A stretch of DNA of 19,984 bases, from positions 1-19,984 of the forward strand of contig URXY01000036.1 in assembly GCA_900552015.1 (NCBI GenBank), written 5' to 3'. Shown here piece by piece: positions 5,447 to 12,990 of the stretch. Position 1 is the first letter of the stretch, and each line of letters starts with the position of its first letter. The stretch is from an uncultured Eubacteriales bacterium. Its GTDB lineage: Bacteria; Bacillota; Clostridia; Oscillospirales; Oscillospiraceae. Position numbers and translations under genes: made by a program. The notes beneath the pieces were generated by a model that worked only from the letters and a program-made list of their open reading frames with translations, did not search any database and was not told where the DNA came from.

Positions 5447-7759
5447 ATGAGCAAAGTAGGAAAAAGTGAGATCCGCGTCGATGCGTTCGACAAGGTCACC
5501 GGACGCACCAAATACTACGAGGATTGGATGCCCGCCGGCGCGCTGTACGCGCGCATCAAACATTCCACCATCGCCCACGGCTTTGTCAAGTCAGTCGACA
5601 AGTCCGCGGCGGAGGCCATTCCAGGCATCGTGAAGGTGCTGACCTGCTTCGATGTGCCGGAGCACTGCTTTCCGACGGCGGGCCACCCCTGGTCGATGGA
5701 CCCGGGACATCAGGACATTGCAGACCGCAACCTCTTGAACCGTCACGTGCGCTACTACGGCGACGACGTCGCAGTCGTCATCGCGGAGGACGAGGTCTCG
5801 GCCATGCAGGGCGTGCGCGCGCTGAAGGTCGAATACGACGAGCTTCCGTTTGTGCTCGACGTGCAGAAGGCCATGGAAGAAGGCGCACCGCTCCTCCACG
5901 AGAATTTCCCGGGGAATATCCTGAAGCACACCGACATCCGCAAGGGAAATTATCAGGAGGCCATCCAGGAGCCCGGACTCATCAAGGTCGAGGGCTGGTA
6001 CGATACCCCCACCGTGCAGCACAGCCACATTGAAAACCACGGCTGCTACGCTTACGAGGAAAATGGCCGCATCGTCGTCGTTTCCTCCACGCAGATCCCG
6101 CACATCATCCGCCGCATCGTCGGTCAGGCGCTTGGGCGTCCATGGGCGGATGTGCGCATCATCAAGCCTTACATCGGCGGCGGCTTCGGCAACAAGCAGG
6201 ACGCGCTCTACGAGCCGCTGTGCGCGTGGTGCTCCACGCAGGTCGCGGGGCGCTGCGTGCGTATCGACTGCTCGCGCGAGGAGACCTTCGTCTCTAACCG
6301 TGTGCGCCACGCCATCCGCTTCCATATCATCACATGGCTCAGAAAGGACGGCTCGATTGCCGCGCGCAAGGTCGAGTGCTTCTCCAATCAGGGCGCGTAT
6401 GCCTCGCACGGCCATTCGATCGTCGCCAAGGCCATGGGCTCGTTCCCGCAGATCTATCCCTGCGACAATTTCGAGGGCGACGCTTACACCGTGTACACAA
6501 ACCGCCCCGCCGCAGGCGCGATGCGCGGCTACGGCATGCCGCAGGCGTCGTTCGCGGACGACGCGAACATCGACGAGTGCGCGAAGGCCGTTGGCATGGA
6601 GCCGCTCGAATACCGCATGAAGTACATCATGCCCAAGGGCTTCCACGACGGTTTCTCGGGCAATACGAACTACTACGATTCCTTCCGCGACTGCCTTGAA
6701 AAGGGCAAGGCCTACATCGATTACGACCGCAAGGTGAAGGAATTTGCAAGCGACACCGGCCCCATCCGCCGCGGCATCGGCGTTGCGGCCTTCTGGTACA
6801 ACACGGCGGTGTATCCCATCTCGCTGGAAACGTCCTCGAACCGCATGCTCCTGAATCTCGACGGCACGGTGACGATGCAGTGCGGTGAGACGGAAATCGG
6901 GCAGGGCGCGGACACGGCCTATGCGCAGATGACCGCCGAGGCCATCGGCCTTGCGAGCTACCGCGACGTGCGCGTTGTCTCCTGCCAGGATACCGACATT
7001 ACGCCCACGGGTCTCGGCGCTTACGCAAGCCGCCAGACCTACGTTGCGGGCTTCTCCATCCGCCAGACGGCGGCGCTCCTGCGGCAGAAAATTCTCCAGT
7101 ATGCGACGAAGCTCACCCGTCAGGCGGTCGACAACATGGATATCGTCGACGGCAACATCATCCGCAAGAACGACGGCATGGTGTTCATGTCGCTGAAAGA
7201 GCTCGCGATGACCGCACAGTACAACGCCGCGGACTCTGAGCACATCACCGCCGAGTCGACCTACACCATTCGCAACAATGCCTATTCCTTCGGCTGCACC
7301 TTTGCCGAGGTCGAGGTGGATATCCCGATGTGCAAGGTCACGCTCAAGGACATTATCAACGTCCACGACTGCGGAAATCTCATCAACCCCGCCCTTGCAG
7401 AAGCGCAGGTGCACGGCGGTATGTCCATGGCGATCGGCTTCGGCTTGAGCGAGCAGCTCCTTTTCGACGAAAAGACGGGCAAGCCCCTCAACAACAACCT
7501 GCTCGACTACAAGCTTTCGACCGTGATGGACCATCCGCACCTTGAGGCGCAGTTTGTCGAAAATCCGGAGCCGACCTCGCCGTTCGGCACGAAGGCGCTC
7601 GGCGAACCGCCCGCCTGTTCGGGCGCGCCCGCCATCCGCAACGCCATCTACAACGCCACCGGCGTTGCCATCGACACCATCCCCATTACGCCCCACGTCC
7701 TGTACGCCGAGTTCAGCCGTGCGGGACTCATCCACGACGGCTGGAAGGAGGAGAAGTGA
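5447..7759 (+). CDS. xdhA: Xanthine dehydrogenase, molybdopterin-binding catalytic subunit XdhA
   Basis: This 770-residue subunit hydroxylates the purine ring at a molybdopterin centre and resembles E. coli XdhA (YgeS) along its length. Visible motifs are IGGGFGNKQD (243-252), GAMRGYGMPQ with R360, the cofactor-contact GETEIGQGADT, the HDCGNLINP segment, and a final LGEPP with the catalytic base E720. Q251 stands where mammalian xanthine oxidase has its substrate-binding glutamate; E. coli-type XdhA proteins appear to share this glutamine. The first ATG has AGGAGG 8 bases upstream. It heads an operon with xdhB 3 bases downstream. Purine (xanthine or hypoxanthine) is the most likely substrate from family resemblance, but related heterocycle hydroxylases cannot be excluded. 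Confidence 0.92.
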   Translation: MSKVGKSEIRVDAFDKVTGRTKYYEDWMPAGALYARIKHSTIAHGFVKSVDKSAAEAIPGIVKVLTCFDVPEHCFPTAGHPWSMDPGHQDIADRNLLNRHVRYYGDDVAVVIAEDEVSAMQGVRALKVEYDELPFVLDVQKAMEEGAPLLHENFPGNILKHTDIRKGNYQEAIQEPGLIKVEGWYDTPTVQHSHIENHGCYAYEENGRIVVVSSTQIPHIIRRIVGQALGRPWADVRIIKPYIGGGFGNKQDALYEPLCAWCSTQVAGRCVRIDCSREETFVSNRVRHAIRFHIITWLRKDGSIAARKVECFSNQGAYASHGHSIVAKAMGSFPQIYPCDNFEGDAYTVYTNRPAAGAMRGYGMPQASFADDANIDECAKAVGMEPLEYRMKYIMPKGFHDGFSGNTNYYDSFRDCLEKGKAYIDYDRKVKEFASDTGPIRRGIGVAAFWYNTAVYPISLETSSNRMLLNLDGTVTMQCGETEIGQGADTAYAQMTAEAIGLASYRDVRVVSCQDTDITPTGLGAYASRQTYVAGFSIRQTAALLRQKILQYATKLTRQAVDNMDIVDGNIIRKNDGMVFMSLKELAMTAQYNAADSEHITAESTYTIRNNAYSFGCTFAEVEVDIPMCKVTLKDIINVHDCGNLINPALAEAQVHGGMSMAIGFGLSEQLLFDEKTGKPLNNNLLDYKLSTVMDHPHLEAQFVENPEPTSPFGTKALGEPPACSGAPAIRNAIYNATGVAIDTIPITPHVLYAEFSRAGLIHDGWKEEK

Positions 7760-7762
7760 GCT

Positions 7763-8653
7763 ATGTATGACATGAAAGCACTCTATGAGGCGGAAAGCGT
7801 CGAAAACGCCGTCGCCCTCCGCTTGGAGCATCCCGAGGCGCAGATCATCGCCGGCGGCAGCGACGTGCTCGTGCAGATGCGCGAGGGCAAGCGCGCCGGG
7901 AAGGAGCTCATCTCGATCTACGGCCTTGATGAACTGCGCGGCGTGAGCGTCGACGAGGATGAAAACATCCGCATCGGCTCGCTCTCAAGCTTCTCGCACA
8001 TCACGCGCGACCCGATCATCCAGAAGTACATCAATGTCCTCGGCGAGGCGGTCGACATGGTCGGCGGCCCGCAGATCCGAAACATCGGAACCATCGGCGG
8101 CAACACCTGCAACGGCGTGACGAGCGCGGACTCCGCCTCGACGCTGCACGCGTGGGAGGCCATCGTGGAGCTAACGGGGAAGGACGGCATCCGCCGCCTG
8201 CCCATCAAGGACTTTTACATCAAGGCCGGCCAGGTCGACATCCGCGTGGAGGATGGCGAGATCCAGACCGCCATCCTTATCCCAAAGGCGAGCTACGAAA
8301 ACTGCTACGGCTACTACATCAAGTACGCCATGCGAAACGCGATGGACATTGCGACGCTCGGGTGCAGCGTGAACGTGCGCCTGTCGCCCGATAAGCAAAG
8401 CATCGAGCGCGCCCGCATCGCCTACGGCGTAGCCGGTCCTGTGCCGATGCGCTGCCCGAGCGCGGAGGCGGCTGCCAAGGATAAACCCTTGACACTTGCG
8501 ACGGCGGAAGAATTTTCGCTCGCCGTGCTCAACGATATCCACGCGCGCGATAGCTGGCGAGCCTCCAAGGCGTTCCGCGAGCACATCGCGGTCGAAATGG
8601 CCAAGCGCTGCCTGATCGAGTCCATCAAACGGGCGGGAGGTGTCATTAAATGA
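7763..8653 (+). CDS. xdhB: Xanthine dehydrogenase, FAD-binding subunit XdhB
   Basis: This 296-residue subunit takes electrons from the 2Fe-2S clusters and passes them through FAD to the final acceptor, probably NAD+. The two flavin-binding motifs of the family are plain: AGGSDVLVQMR at residues 30-40 and RNIGTIGGNTCNG at 106-118. The C-terminal CO-dehydrogenase flavoprotein domain follows from about residue 180. Length is close to E. coli XdhB (292). Its ATG lies 3 bases after the xdhA stop, with a ribosome site GGAGGAG inside the end of xdhA, and its own end overlaps xdhC by 4 bases (ATGA). It is the only FAD subunit in the window, so it could also serve the single-chain hydroxylase upstream. 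Confidence 0.93.
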   Translation: MYDMKALYEAESVENAVALRLEHPEAQIIAGGSDVLVQMREGKRAGKELISIYGLDELRGVSVDEDENIRIGSLSSFSHITRDPIIQKYINVLGEAVDMVGGPQIRNIGTIGGNTCNGVTSADSASTLHAWEAIVELTGKDGIRRLPIKDFYIKAGQVDIRVEDGEIQTAILIPKASYENCYGYYIKYAMRNAMDIATLGCSVNVRLSPDKQSIERARIAYGVAGPVPMRCPSAEAAAKDKPLTLATAEEFSLAVLNDIHARDSWRASKAFREHIAVEMAKRCLIESIKRAGGVIK

Positions 8654-9144
8654 GTCAGTACAAGCTGGTGCGATTCAACTTAAACGGCAAGGACGTTGAA
8701 AAGATGGTCGACGTGCGCGCGTCACTCACCGATATGCTGCGGAACGACTACCACATGACGTCCGTGAAGAAGGGCTGCGAGGTCGGCGAGTGCGGCGCTT
8801 GCAATGTCCTCATCGACGGCGAGGCCTTCAACTCCTGCATCTATCTTGCCGTCTGGGCGGAGGGAAAGCACATCCGCACGCTCGAGAGCCTGATGGGGGA
8901 GGACGGCGAGCTGAGCGACATTCAGCAGGCCTTTCTTGAGGAAGCGGCCGTGCAATGCGGGTTCTGCACGCCGGGCTTCATCATGACCGCGGTCGAGATC
9001 TTGGAGAGCGGCAAGCTCTATTCGGACGATGAGCTGCGCAAGCTTCTTTCCGGCCATCTCTGCCGCTGCACGGGCTATGAGAACATTTTCCGCGCCGTGA
9101 AAAAGACGATGTATCGCCGTCTTGGGCGGGAGATCGACTTTTGA
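8650..9144 (+). CDS. xdhC: Xanthine dehydrogenase, 2Fe-2S subunit XdhC
   Basis: This 164-residue subunit carries the two 2Fe-2S clusters that relay electrons from molybdenum to FAD. The N-terminal ferredoxin-like cluster uses C43, C48, C51 and C63 (GCEVGECGAC motif). The C-terminal helical domain uses C103, C106, C138 and C140 (QCGFCTPG and CRCTGY). All eight ligands are present. The length fits E. coli XdhC (159). It is translationally coupled to xdhB by an ATGA overlap and closes the operon, 44 bases before the inverted repeat that probably terminates it. Confidence 0.95.
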   Translation: MSQYKLVRFNLNGKDVEKMVDVRASLTDMLRNDYHMTSVKKGCEVGECGACNVLIDGEAFNSCIYLAVWAEGKHIRTLESLMGEDGELSDIQQAFLEEAAVQCGFCTPGFIMTAVEILESGKLYSDDELRKLLSGHLCRCTGYENIFRAVKKTMYRRLGREIDF

Positions 9145-9179
9145 TCCATCCTTTTACGCAATTCTAACAACAAAAAATA

Positions 9180-9208
9180 TTGCCTGATGCAAAAAGTGGT
9201 GCTATAAT
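9180..9208 (+). promoter_or_regulatory. Sigma-A promoter for the cytidylate kinase-like gene
   Basis: TTGCCT (9180-9185), a 17-base spacer and a perfect TATAAT (9203-9208) stand 57 bases ahead of the ATG. The -10 box begins at the last base of the left arm of the inverted repeat at 9189-9228 and extends into its loop, so the start of transcription (about 9215) falls at the first base of the right arm. Confidence 0.8.
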
Positions 9209-9228
9209 ATCTGTAGCACCACTTTTGC
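9189..9228 (+). terminator. Inverted repeat ending xdhABC, overlapping a promoter
   Basis: AAAAGTGGTGCT (9192-9203) and AGCACCACTTTT (9215-9226) are perfect 12-bp arms with an 11-base loop, extended by GC on each side past one bulged A. As RNA this is an A-stem-U terminator shape for transcripts leaving xdhC. As DNA the same palindrome surrounds a -10 box and could be an operator for the next gene. Both readings fit the sequence. Confidence 0.6.
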
Positions 9229-9264
9229 CTTTGGCTTTATCGGCGCGAAAAAGGAGGAATCTTT

Positions 9265-9873
9265 ATGGTCATTACAGTTGGAAGACAGTACGGCAGCGGC
9301 GGCCGCGAGATCGGCACGATGCTGGCCCAGCAGCTTGGCATTGCCTATTACGACGATATGCTGCTCAAGGAAGCGGCAGAGGAGAGCGGGCTTTGCGAGG
9401 AGCTGTTCCGTTCCTTTGACGAACGCCCCAAGAGCTTTCTCTATTCGATTGCAATGGACCCGTATTCCTTCTCGATGAATCACGTGACACCCAAGGGCTC
9501 CATCGAGCAGCAGGTCTACCTTGCGACCTACGATACGATCAAAAAGCTCGCCGACAAGGGTCCCTGTGTCCTGATCGGCCGCTGCGCGGACTACGCGCTC
9601 AAGGATCGCGACGATGTCATCAACCTCTTTATCACGGCCCCGCTCGAAAACCGCATCAAGCGTGTCGCCGCGCGCAACAATGTCAGCGAGAGCGAGGCCA
9701 GGGAGCGCATCAAAAAGACCGACAAGTCCCGCGCGTCCTACTATAACTACTATTCCGCCAAGGACTGGGGCGACGCCAAGAGCTATGACCTCTGTATCGA
9801 TTCGAGCCTGCTCGGCATCGAGGGGACGGTCGAGCTTTTGAAGGACCTTATCCGTATCAAGGGCATCCGGTAA
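9265..9873 (+). CDS. Cytidylate kinase-like family protein
   Basis: This 202-residue protein belongs to the cytidylate-kinase-like P-loop family common in Clostridia. The N-terminal nucleotide loop reads GRQYGSGGREIG (residues 6-17), as in CMP kinases. It is followed by YYDDMLLKEAA, then VLIGRCADYAL, and a C-terminal region rich in basic residues (RIKRVAAR, RIKKTDKSR) that resembles a kinase lid. It is probably a nucleotide or small-molecule kinase, but these stand-alone homologues are not firmly assigned to CMP and usually coexist with a true Cmk. It has its own promoter, an AGGAGG ribosome site 8 bases from the ATG, and its own terminator, so it is a single-gene unit. The next gene is UMP kinase, which hints at pyrimidine nucleotide metabolism. 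Confidence 0.85.
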   Translation: MVITVGRQYGSGGREIGTMLAQQLGIAYYDDMLLKEAAEESGLCEELFRSFDERPKSFLYSIAMDPYSFSMNHVTPKGSIEQQVYLATYDTIKKLADKGPCVLIGRCADYALKDRDDVINLFITAPLENRIKRVAARNNVSESEARERIKKTDKSRASYYNYYSAKDWGDAKSYDLCIDSSLLGIEGTVELLKDLIRIKGIR

Positions 9874-9884
9874 AAAGAAAATCT

Positions 9885-9914
9885 AAAAAGCAGCCGCATA
9901 GCGGCTGCTTTTTT
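9885..9914 (+). terminator. Rho-independent terminator after the cytidylate kinase-like gene
   Basis: GCAGCCGC (9890-9897) pairs with GCGGCTGC (9901-9908) over an ATA loop. Five A residues precede and six T residues follow the stem. It starts 11 bases beyond the stop codon and separates this gene from the pyrH operon. Confidence 0.93.
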
Positions 9915-9987
9915 CTGCTTTTGCAGGCGGTTCAACTTGACGAAAAAGGGAAGAGCGAATTTGTGAAAAAAGTTTACGCTTTCCCTC

Positions 9988-10016
9988 TATGCAAAAGAGC
10001 AAAAATACGCTAAAAT
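9988..10016 (+). promoter_or_regulatory. Candidate promoter for the pyrH-to-polC operon
   Basis: TAAAAT (10011-10016) is a good -10 with a weak -35, TATGCA (9988-9993), at 17 bases. The stretch 9915-10058 is otherwise AT-rich with no gene. Because a strong terminator lies just upstream, a promoter is needed here, which supports the call. Confidence 0.5.
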
Positions 10017-10058
10017 AGTAGCTGTGAAAATTTGAACTGAATCCTGAAAGGGGAGATT

Positions 10059-10784
10059 ATGAGCATGGCTCAACTCAAGTATAAGCGCGTGCTGCTCAAG
10101 ATCAGCGGCGAGGCGCTGGCGGGCGACAAGCACTTCGGCTTCGACTTCGACGTCGTTTCCAAGGTGTGCGACGTCATCAAAAAGTGCACGGACATGGGTG
10201 TGCAGATGGGCGTCGTCATCGGCGGCGGCAACTTCTGGCGCGGCGTGAAAAACGGCGAGGGCTACATCGAGCGCACCCGCGCCGACCACATGGGTATGCT
10301 CGCCACGGCGATGAACTGCATGGCGGTCGCCGATGTGCTCGAGCAGAAGGGCGTCGACGTGCGCGTGCAGACGGCGCTGGAGATCAAAGAAGTCGCCGAA
10401 CCCTACATCCGAGCCCGCGCCATCCGGCATTTGGAAAAGGGCCGCGTAGTGCTCTTTGGCTGCGGCATCGGCTCTCCGTTCTTCTCGACAGATACGGCGG
10501 CGGTGCTGCGTGCGGCGGAGATCAACGCCGACGTCATCCTGCTCGCCAAGAACATCGACGGCGTCTACAACGCCGACCCCGCCAAGGACGCGAACGCCGT
10601 TAAGTATGACGCCATCACGTATGAGGAGGTCCTTGCTCAGCATCTTGCGGTCATGGACTCCACGGCCACGTCCCTTTCGATGGACAACCATATTCCCGTG
10701 CTCGTCTTCGCGCTCAAGGACCCCGAGAACATCATCCGTGCGGTCGAGGGCGAGAAGATCGGCACCATCGTCGGCGAAAACTGA
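10059..10784 (+). CDS. pyrH: UMP kinase
   Basis: This amino-acid-kinase-fold enzyme converts UMP to UDP using ATP. It is 241 residues long, as expected. Marks include YKRVLLKISGEAL at the start, GGGNFWRG, the DHMGMLATAMNCMAV helix, STDTAAVLRAAE, and AKNIDGVYNADP. The loop that lines the UMP pocket reads CGIGSPFFST (135-144) where most PyrH proteins have GTGNPFFTT, so threonine and asparagine are replaced by isoleucine and serine. Two starts are possible: the ATG at 10059, only 3 bases from GGGGAG, or the ATG at 10065, 9 bases away, which gives MAQLKYKRV and better spacing. It is the first gene of the operon; the usual rpsB-tsf neighbours are not upstream. Confidence 0.96.
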   Translation: MSMAQLKYKRVLLKISGEALAGDKHFGFDFDVVSKVCDVIKKCTDMGVQMGVVIGGGNFWRGVKNGEGYIERTRADHMGMLATAMNCMAVADVLEQKGVDVRVQTALEIKEVAEPYIRARAIRHLEKGRVVLFGCGIGSPFFSTDTAAVLRAAEINADVILLAKNIDGVYNADPAKDANAVKYDAITYEEVLAQHLAVMDSTATSLSMDNHIPVLVFALKDPENIIRAVEGEKIGTIVGEN

Positions 10785-10790
10785 GTGACC

Positions 10791-10806
10791 CCGCACTTGC
10801 GGTTTT
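10791..10806 (+). other. Weak hairpin with U-run between pyrH and frr
   Basis: CCGC-ACTT-GCGG followed by TTTT lies just after the pyrH stop. A 4-bp stem is too short for an efficient terminator. It could cause partial attenuation or mark the 3' end of a processed pyrH message, leaving frr transcribed by read-through. Confidence 0.3.
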
Positions 10807-10835
10807 ACGATAAAAATTTTTGAGGAGGTATCCCC

Positions 10836-11393
10836 ATGAATAAAGAAGATTACAAGGTTTATTCCGACAAAATGAGAAAGAGCATCGACGCGGTGAACGC
10901 GGACTTTGCCTCTGTGCGCGCAGGCCGCGCCAACGCCTCTGTGCTCGACCGCATCAGTGTCGACTACTACGGCTCTCCCACGCCCATCCAGCAGATCGCG
11001 GCCATCGCTTCTCCTGATCCGCGCCAGCTCGTCATCACCCCGTGGGACGGCACGGCCCTCAAGCCCATCGAGCGCGCCATCCAGGAGTCTGACCTTGGCA
11101 TCAACCCGCAGAACGACGGCAAGTCCATCCGCCTGAACTTCCCGCAGCTCACGGAGGAGCGCCGTAAGGAGCTCGTCAAGCAGATCCATAAGTATTCCGA
11201 GACCGGCAAGGTCGCCATCCGCAACATCCGCCGCGACGCGATGGAGGCATTCAAGAAAAAGCAGAAGGCCAGCGAGATCACCGAGGATGATCTGAAGGTC
11301 GCCGAAAAGGACCTGCAGAAGCTGACCGATGATATGTGCAAAGAGGTCGACGCCCTTCTCGAGAAGAAAGAGAAGGAGCTCATGGCGGTCTAA
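10836..11393 (+). CDS. frr: Ribosome recycling factor
   Basis: This 185-residue protein has the standard RRF length and releases ribosomes from mRNA after termination together with EF-G. It shows FASVRAGRANASVLDRI near the N-terminus, the DYYGSPTPI segment, LVITPWD, and the conserved C-terminal block with LTEERRKELVK, ETGKVAIRNIRRDA and a long charged helix ending in KKEKEL. The ATG follows a strong GAGGAGG by 6 bases. It lies 51 bases after pyrH, the near-universal bacterial pairing, and its TAA stop shares one base with the ATG of uppS. Confidence 0.97.
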   Translation: MNKEDYKVYSDKMRKSIDAVNADFASVRAGRANASVLDRISVDYYGSPTPIQQIAAIASPDPRQLVITPWDGTALKPIERAIQESDLGINPQNDGKSIRLNFPQLTEERRKELVKQIHKYSETGKVAIRNIRRDAMEAFKKKQKASEITEDDLKVAEKDLQKLTDDMCKEVDALLEKKEKELMAV

Positions 11394-12154
11394 TGGGCCT
11401 CTTTTCCAAAGAAAGCAGGGCGAGGCAGGTTGACTTGAACAACCTGCCTTGTCATGTTGCCGTCATTATGGATGGCAACGGCCGCTGGGCGCAAAAGCGC
11501 GGTCTCCCGCGCTCAGCCGGTCATAAGGCAGGGGCGGAGACATTCCGAAGGCTCGGCACCTACTGCAAAAACTTAGGCATCGACTATCTGACGGTCTACG
11601 CCTTTTCGACCGAAAACTGGAAGCGCCCGAAGGACGAGGTCGACGGCATCATGCGTCTTTTGAAGCAGTACCTGCACGAGTGCATCGACACGATGGAAAA
11701 GGACGGCAACCGTCTGCGCTTTTTGGGCGACCTCAGCGTGCTGACACCGGAGCTGAGAAAACTCATCGGCGAGACGAATGAGATATCCTCCCGCATCGAG
11801 GGCTTTCAAGCCAACGTCTGCCTCAACTACGGCGGGCGCGACGAGATCCTGCACGCCGCCCGCGCCTTCGCGCGCGACTGCGCGGCAGGGGAGCAGGACG
11901 CGGACGCTTTGACCGAGGAGGGCTTTTCGCGCTACCTCTATTCCAACGGCCTGCCCGATCCAGACCTTCTCATCCGTCCGGGCGGGGAGAAGCGCATCAG
12001 CAACTACCTTTTGTGGCAGTGCGCGTACAGCGAGTTTTACTTCTGCGACACGCTCTGGCCAGACTTTACGGAAAGAGAATTCGACAAGGCGCTCATTGCG
12101 TATCAGCAGCGCGAGCGGCGCTTCGGCGGACTGAAACAGGAGAAACAGAAATGA
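11393..12154 (+). CDS. uppS: Undecaprenyl diphosphate synthase (cis-prenyltransferase)
   Basis: This 253-residue enzyme adds cis isoprene units to farnesyl diphosphate to make the C55 carrier used in peptidoglycan synthesis. Signatures are HVAVIMDGNGRWAQKRG with the catalytic D27, then AGHKAG, YAFSTENWKRP, LNYGGRDEI, and the C-terminal DLLIRPGGEKRISNYLLWQ with FYFCDTLWPDF. The start is set by the TAATG junction with frr; an upstream in-frame extension is only antisense-like read-through of frr and has no family match. Its end overlaps cdsA by 4 bases. The precursors come from the pathway served by dxr and ispG downstream. Confidence 0.97.
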   Translation: MGLFSKESRARQVDLNNLPCHVAVIMDGNGRWAQKRGLPRSAGHKAGAETFRRLGTYCKNLGIDYLTVYAFSTENWKRPKDEVDGIMRLLKQYLHECIDTMEKDGNRLRFLGDLSVLTPELRKLIGETNEISSRIEGFQANVCLNYGGRDEILHAARAFARDCAAGEQDADALTEEGFSRYLYSNGLPDPDLLIRPGGEKRISNYLLWQCAYSEFYFCDTLWPDFTEREFDKALIAYQQRERRFGGLKQEKQK

Positions 12155-12990
12155 AACAAAGATGGTTGGTGGTGATCGTTGGATTGCCGGCGCTGCTCGC
12201 CGTGCTGCTTGCCTGCCCCGCATGGGCGACGATGCTCGTCGTCTGCGGCATCGCGGGCATCGCGGCCTATGAGCTGCTGCACACGGCGGGAGAGAACGTC
12301 CCGGCGAATTTCTACTGGGGACTTGTCACAACGGTCGTCATGCAGGAGATATGGCTCTTTAAGGAAGAGATGAGCGGCACATACGATCTTCCGATTTCGA
12401 CCGTTACGATCTTCCGCTGGATCCTTGTGATGATGGCGTTCCTTTTTGCGGTTATCTCTTACGGAAAGGAAAAAACGTTCACGTTCCACGATGTAGCGGT
12501 GTCCATTGTCGGCGGCATCGTATTCCCGGCGATGTACAGCTGCATTTTCCTGCTGCGCATGGACGAAAACTATGGCAAGCTCTATGTGCTTGCGCCGTTC
12601 TGCGTCGCCTTTGTGGGCGATGCGCTGTCGATGTATTTCGGCATGTGGTTCGGCAAGCGCAAGATGGCGCCGCACGTCAGCCCGCACAAGACCTGGGCGG
12701 GCGCCATCGGCGGACCCATCGGCAGCGCGCTTGCGCTGGTGCTGCTCGGCGTTGTCGGCAAGGCATGGCTCGGCTATGCGCCGAACTACCTCATGCTGAT
12801 TCTTGTCGGCGTGGTGGCCAATATCTTCGGCCAGCTCGGCGACCTCTCGATGTCGCTTGTCAAGCGCGAGGCAGGTATCAAGGACTACAGCCACCTCTTC
12901 CTGACGCACGGCGGTATGCTCGACCGTTTTGACTCCAGCATGTTCATCGCGCCCATCGTGTGGTTTGCGGTCAGTGGAGGCTTACTATGA
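12151..12990 (+). CDS. cdsA: Phosphatidate cytidylyltransferase (CDP-diglyceride synthase)
   Basis: This 279-residue polytopic membrane enzyme makes CDP-diacylglycerol from CTP and phosphatidic acid, the branch point of phospholipid synthesis. The family signature is complete near the C-terminus: SLVKREAGIKD, then HGGMLDRFDS. Before it come HKTWAGAIGGPIGS and GQLGDLSMS. Several hydrophobic spans fill the N-terminal half, starting at residue 5. The ATG overlaps the uppS stop (ATGA) and has AGGAGA 8 bases upstream. The end overlaps dxr in the same way. Confidence 0.96.
   Translation: MKQRWLVVIVGLPALLAVLLACPAWATMLVVCGIAGIAAYELLHTAGENVPANFYWGLVTTVVMQEIWLFKEEMSGTYDLPISTVTIFRWILVMMAFLFAVISYGKEKTFTFHDVAVSIVGGIVFPAMYSCIFLLRMDENYGKLYVLAPFCVAFVGDALSMYFGMWFGKRKMAPHVSPHKTWAGAIGGPIGSALALVLLGVVGKAWLGYAPNYLMLILVGVVANIFGQLGDLSMSLVKREAGIKDYSHLFLTHGGMLDRFDSSMFIAPIVWFAVSGGLL

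Noticed and set aside
5591..7831. A 746-codon open frame on the minus strand opposite xdhA and the start of xdhB
   Set aside because: It mirrors two well-supported genes codon for codon, has no recognisable domain, and has a composition rich in Arg, Ala, Val and His, as expected from reading GC-rich codons backwards.
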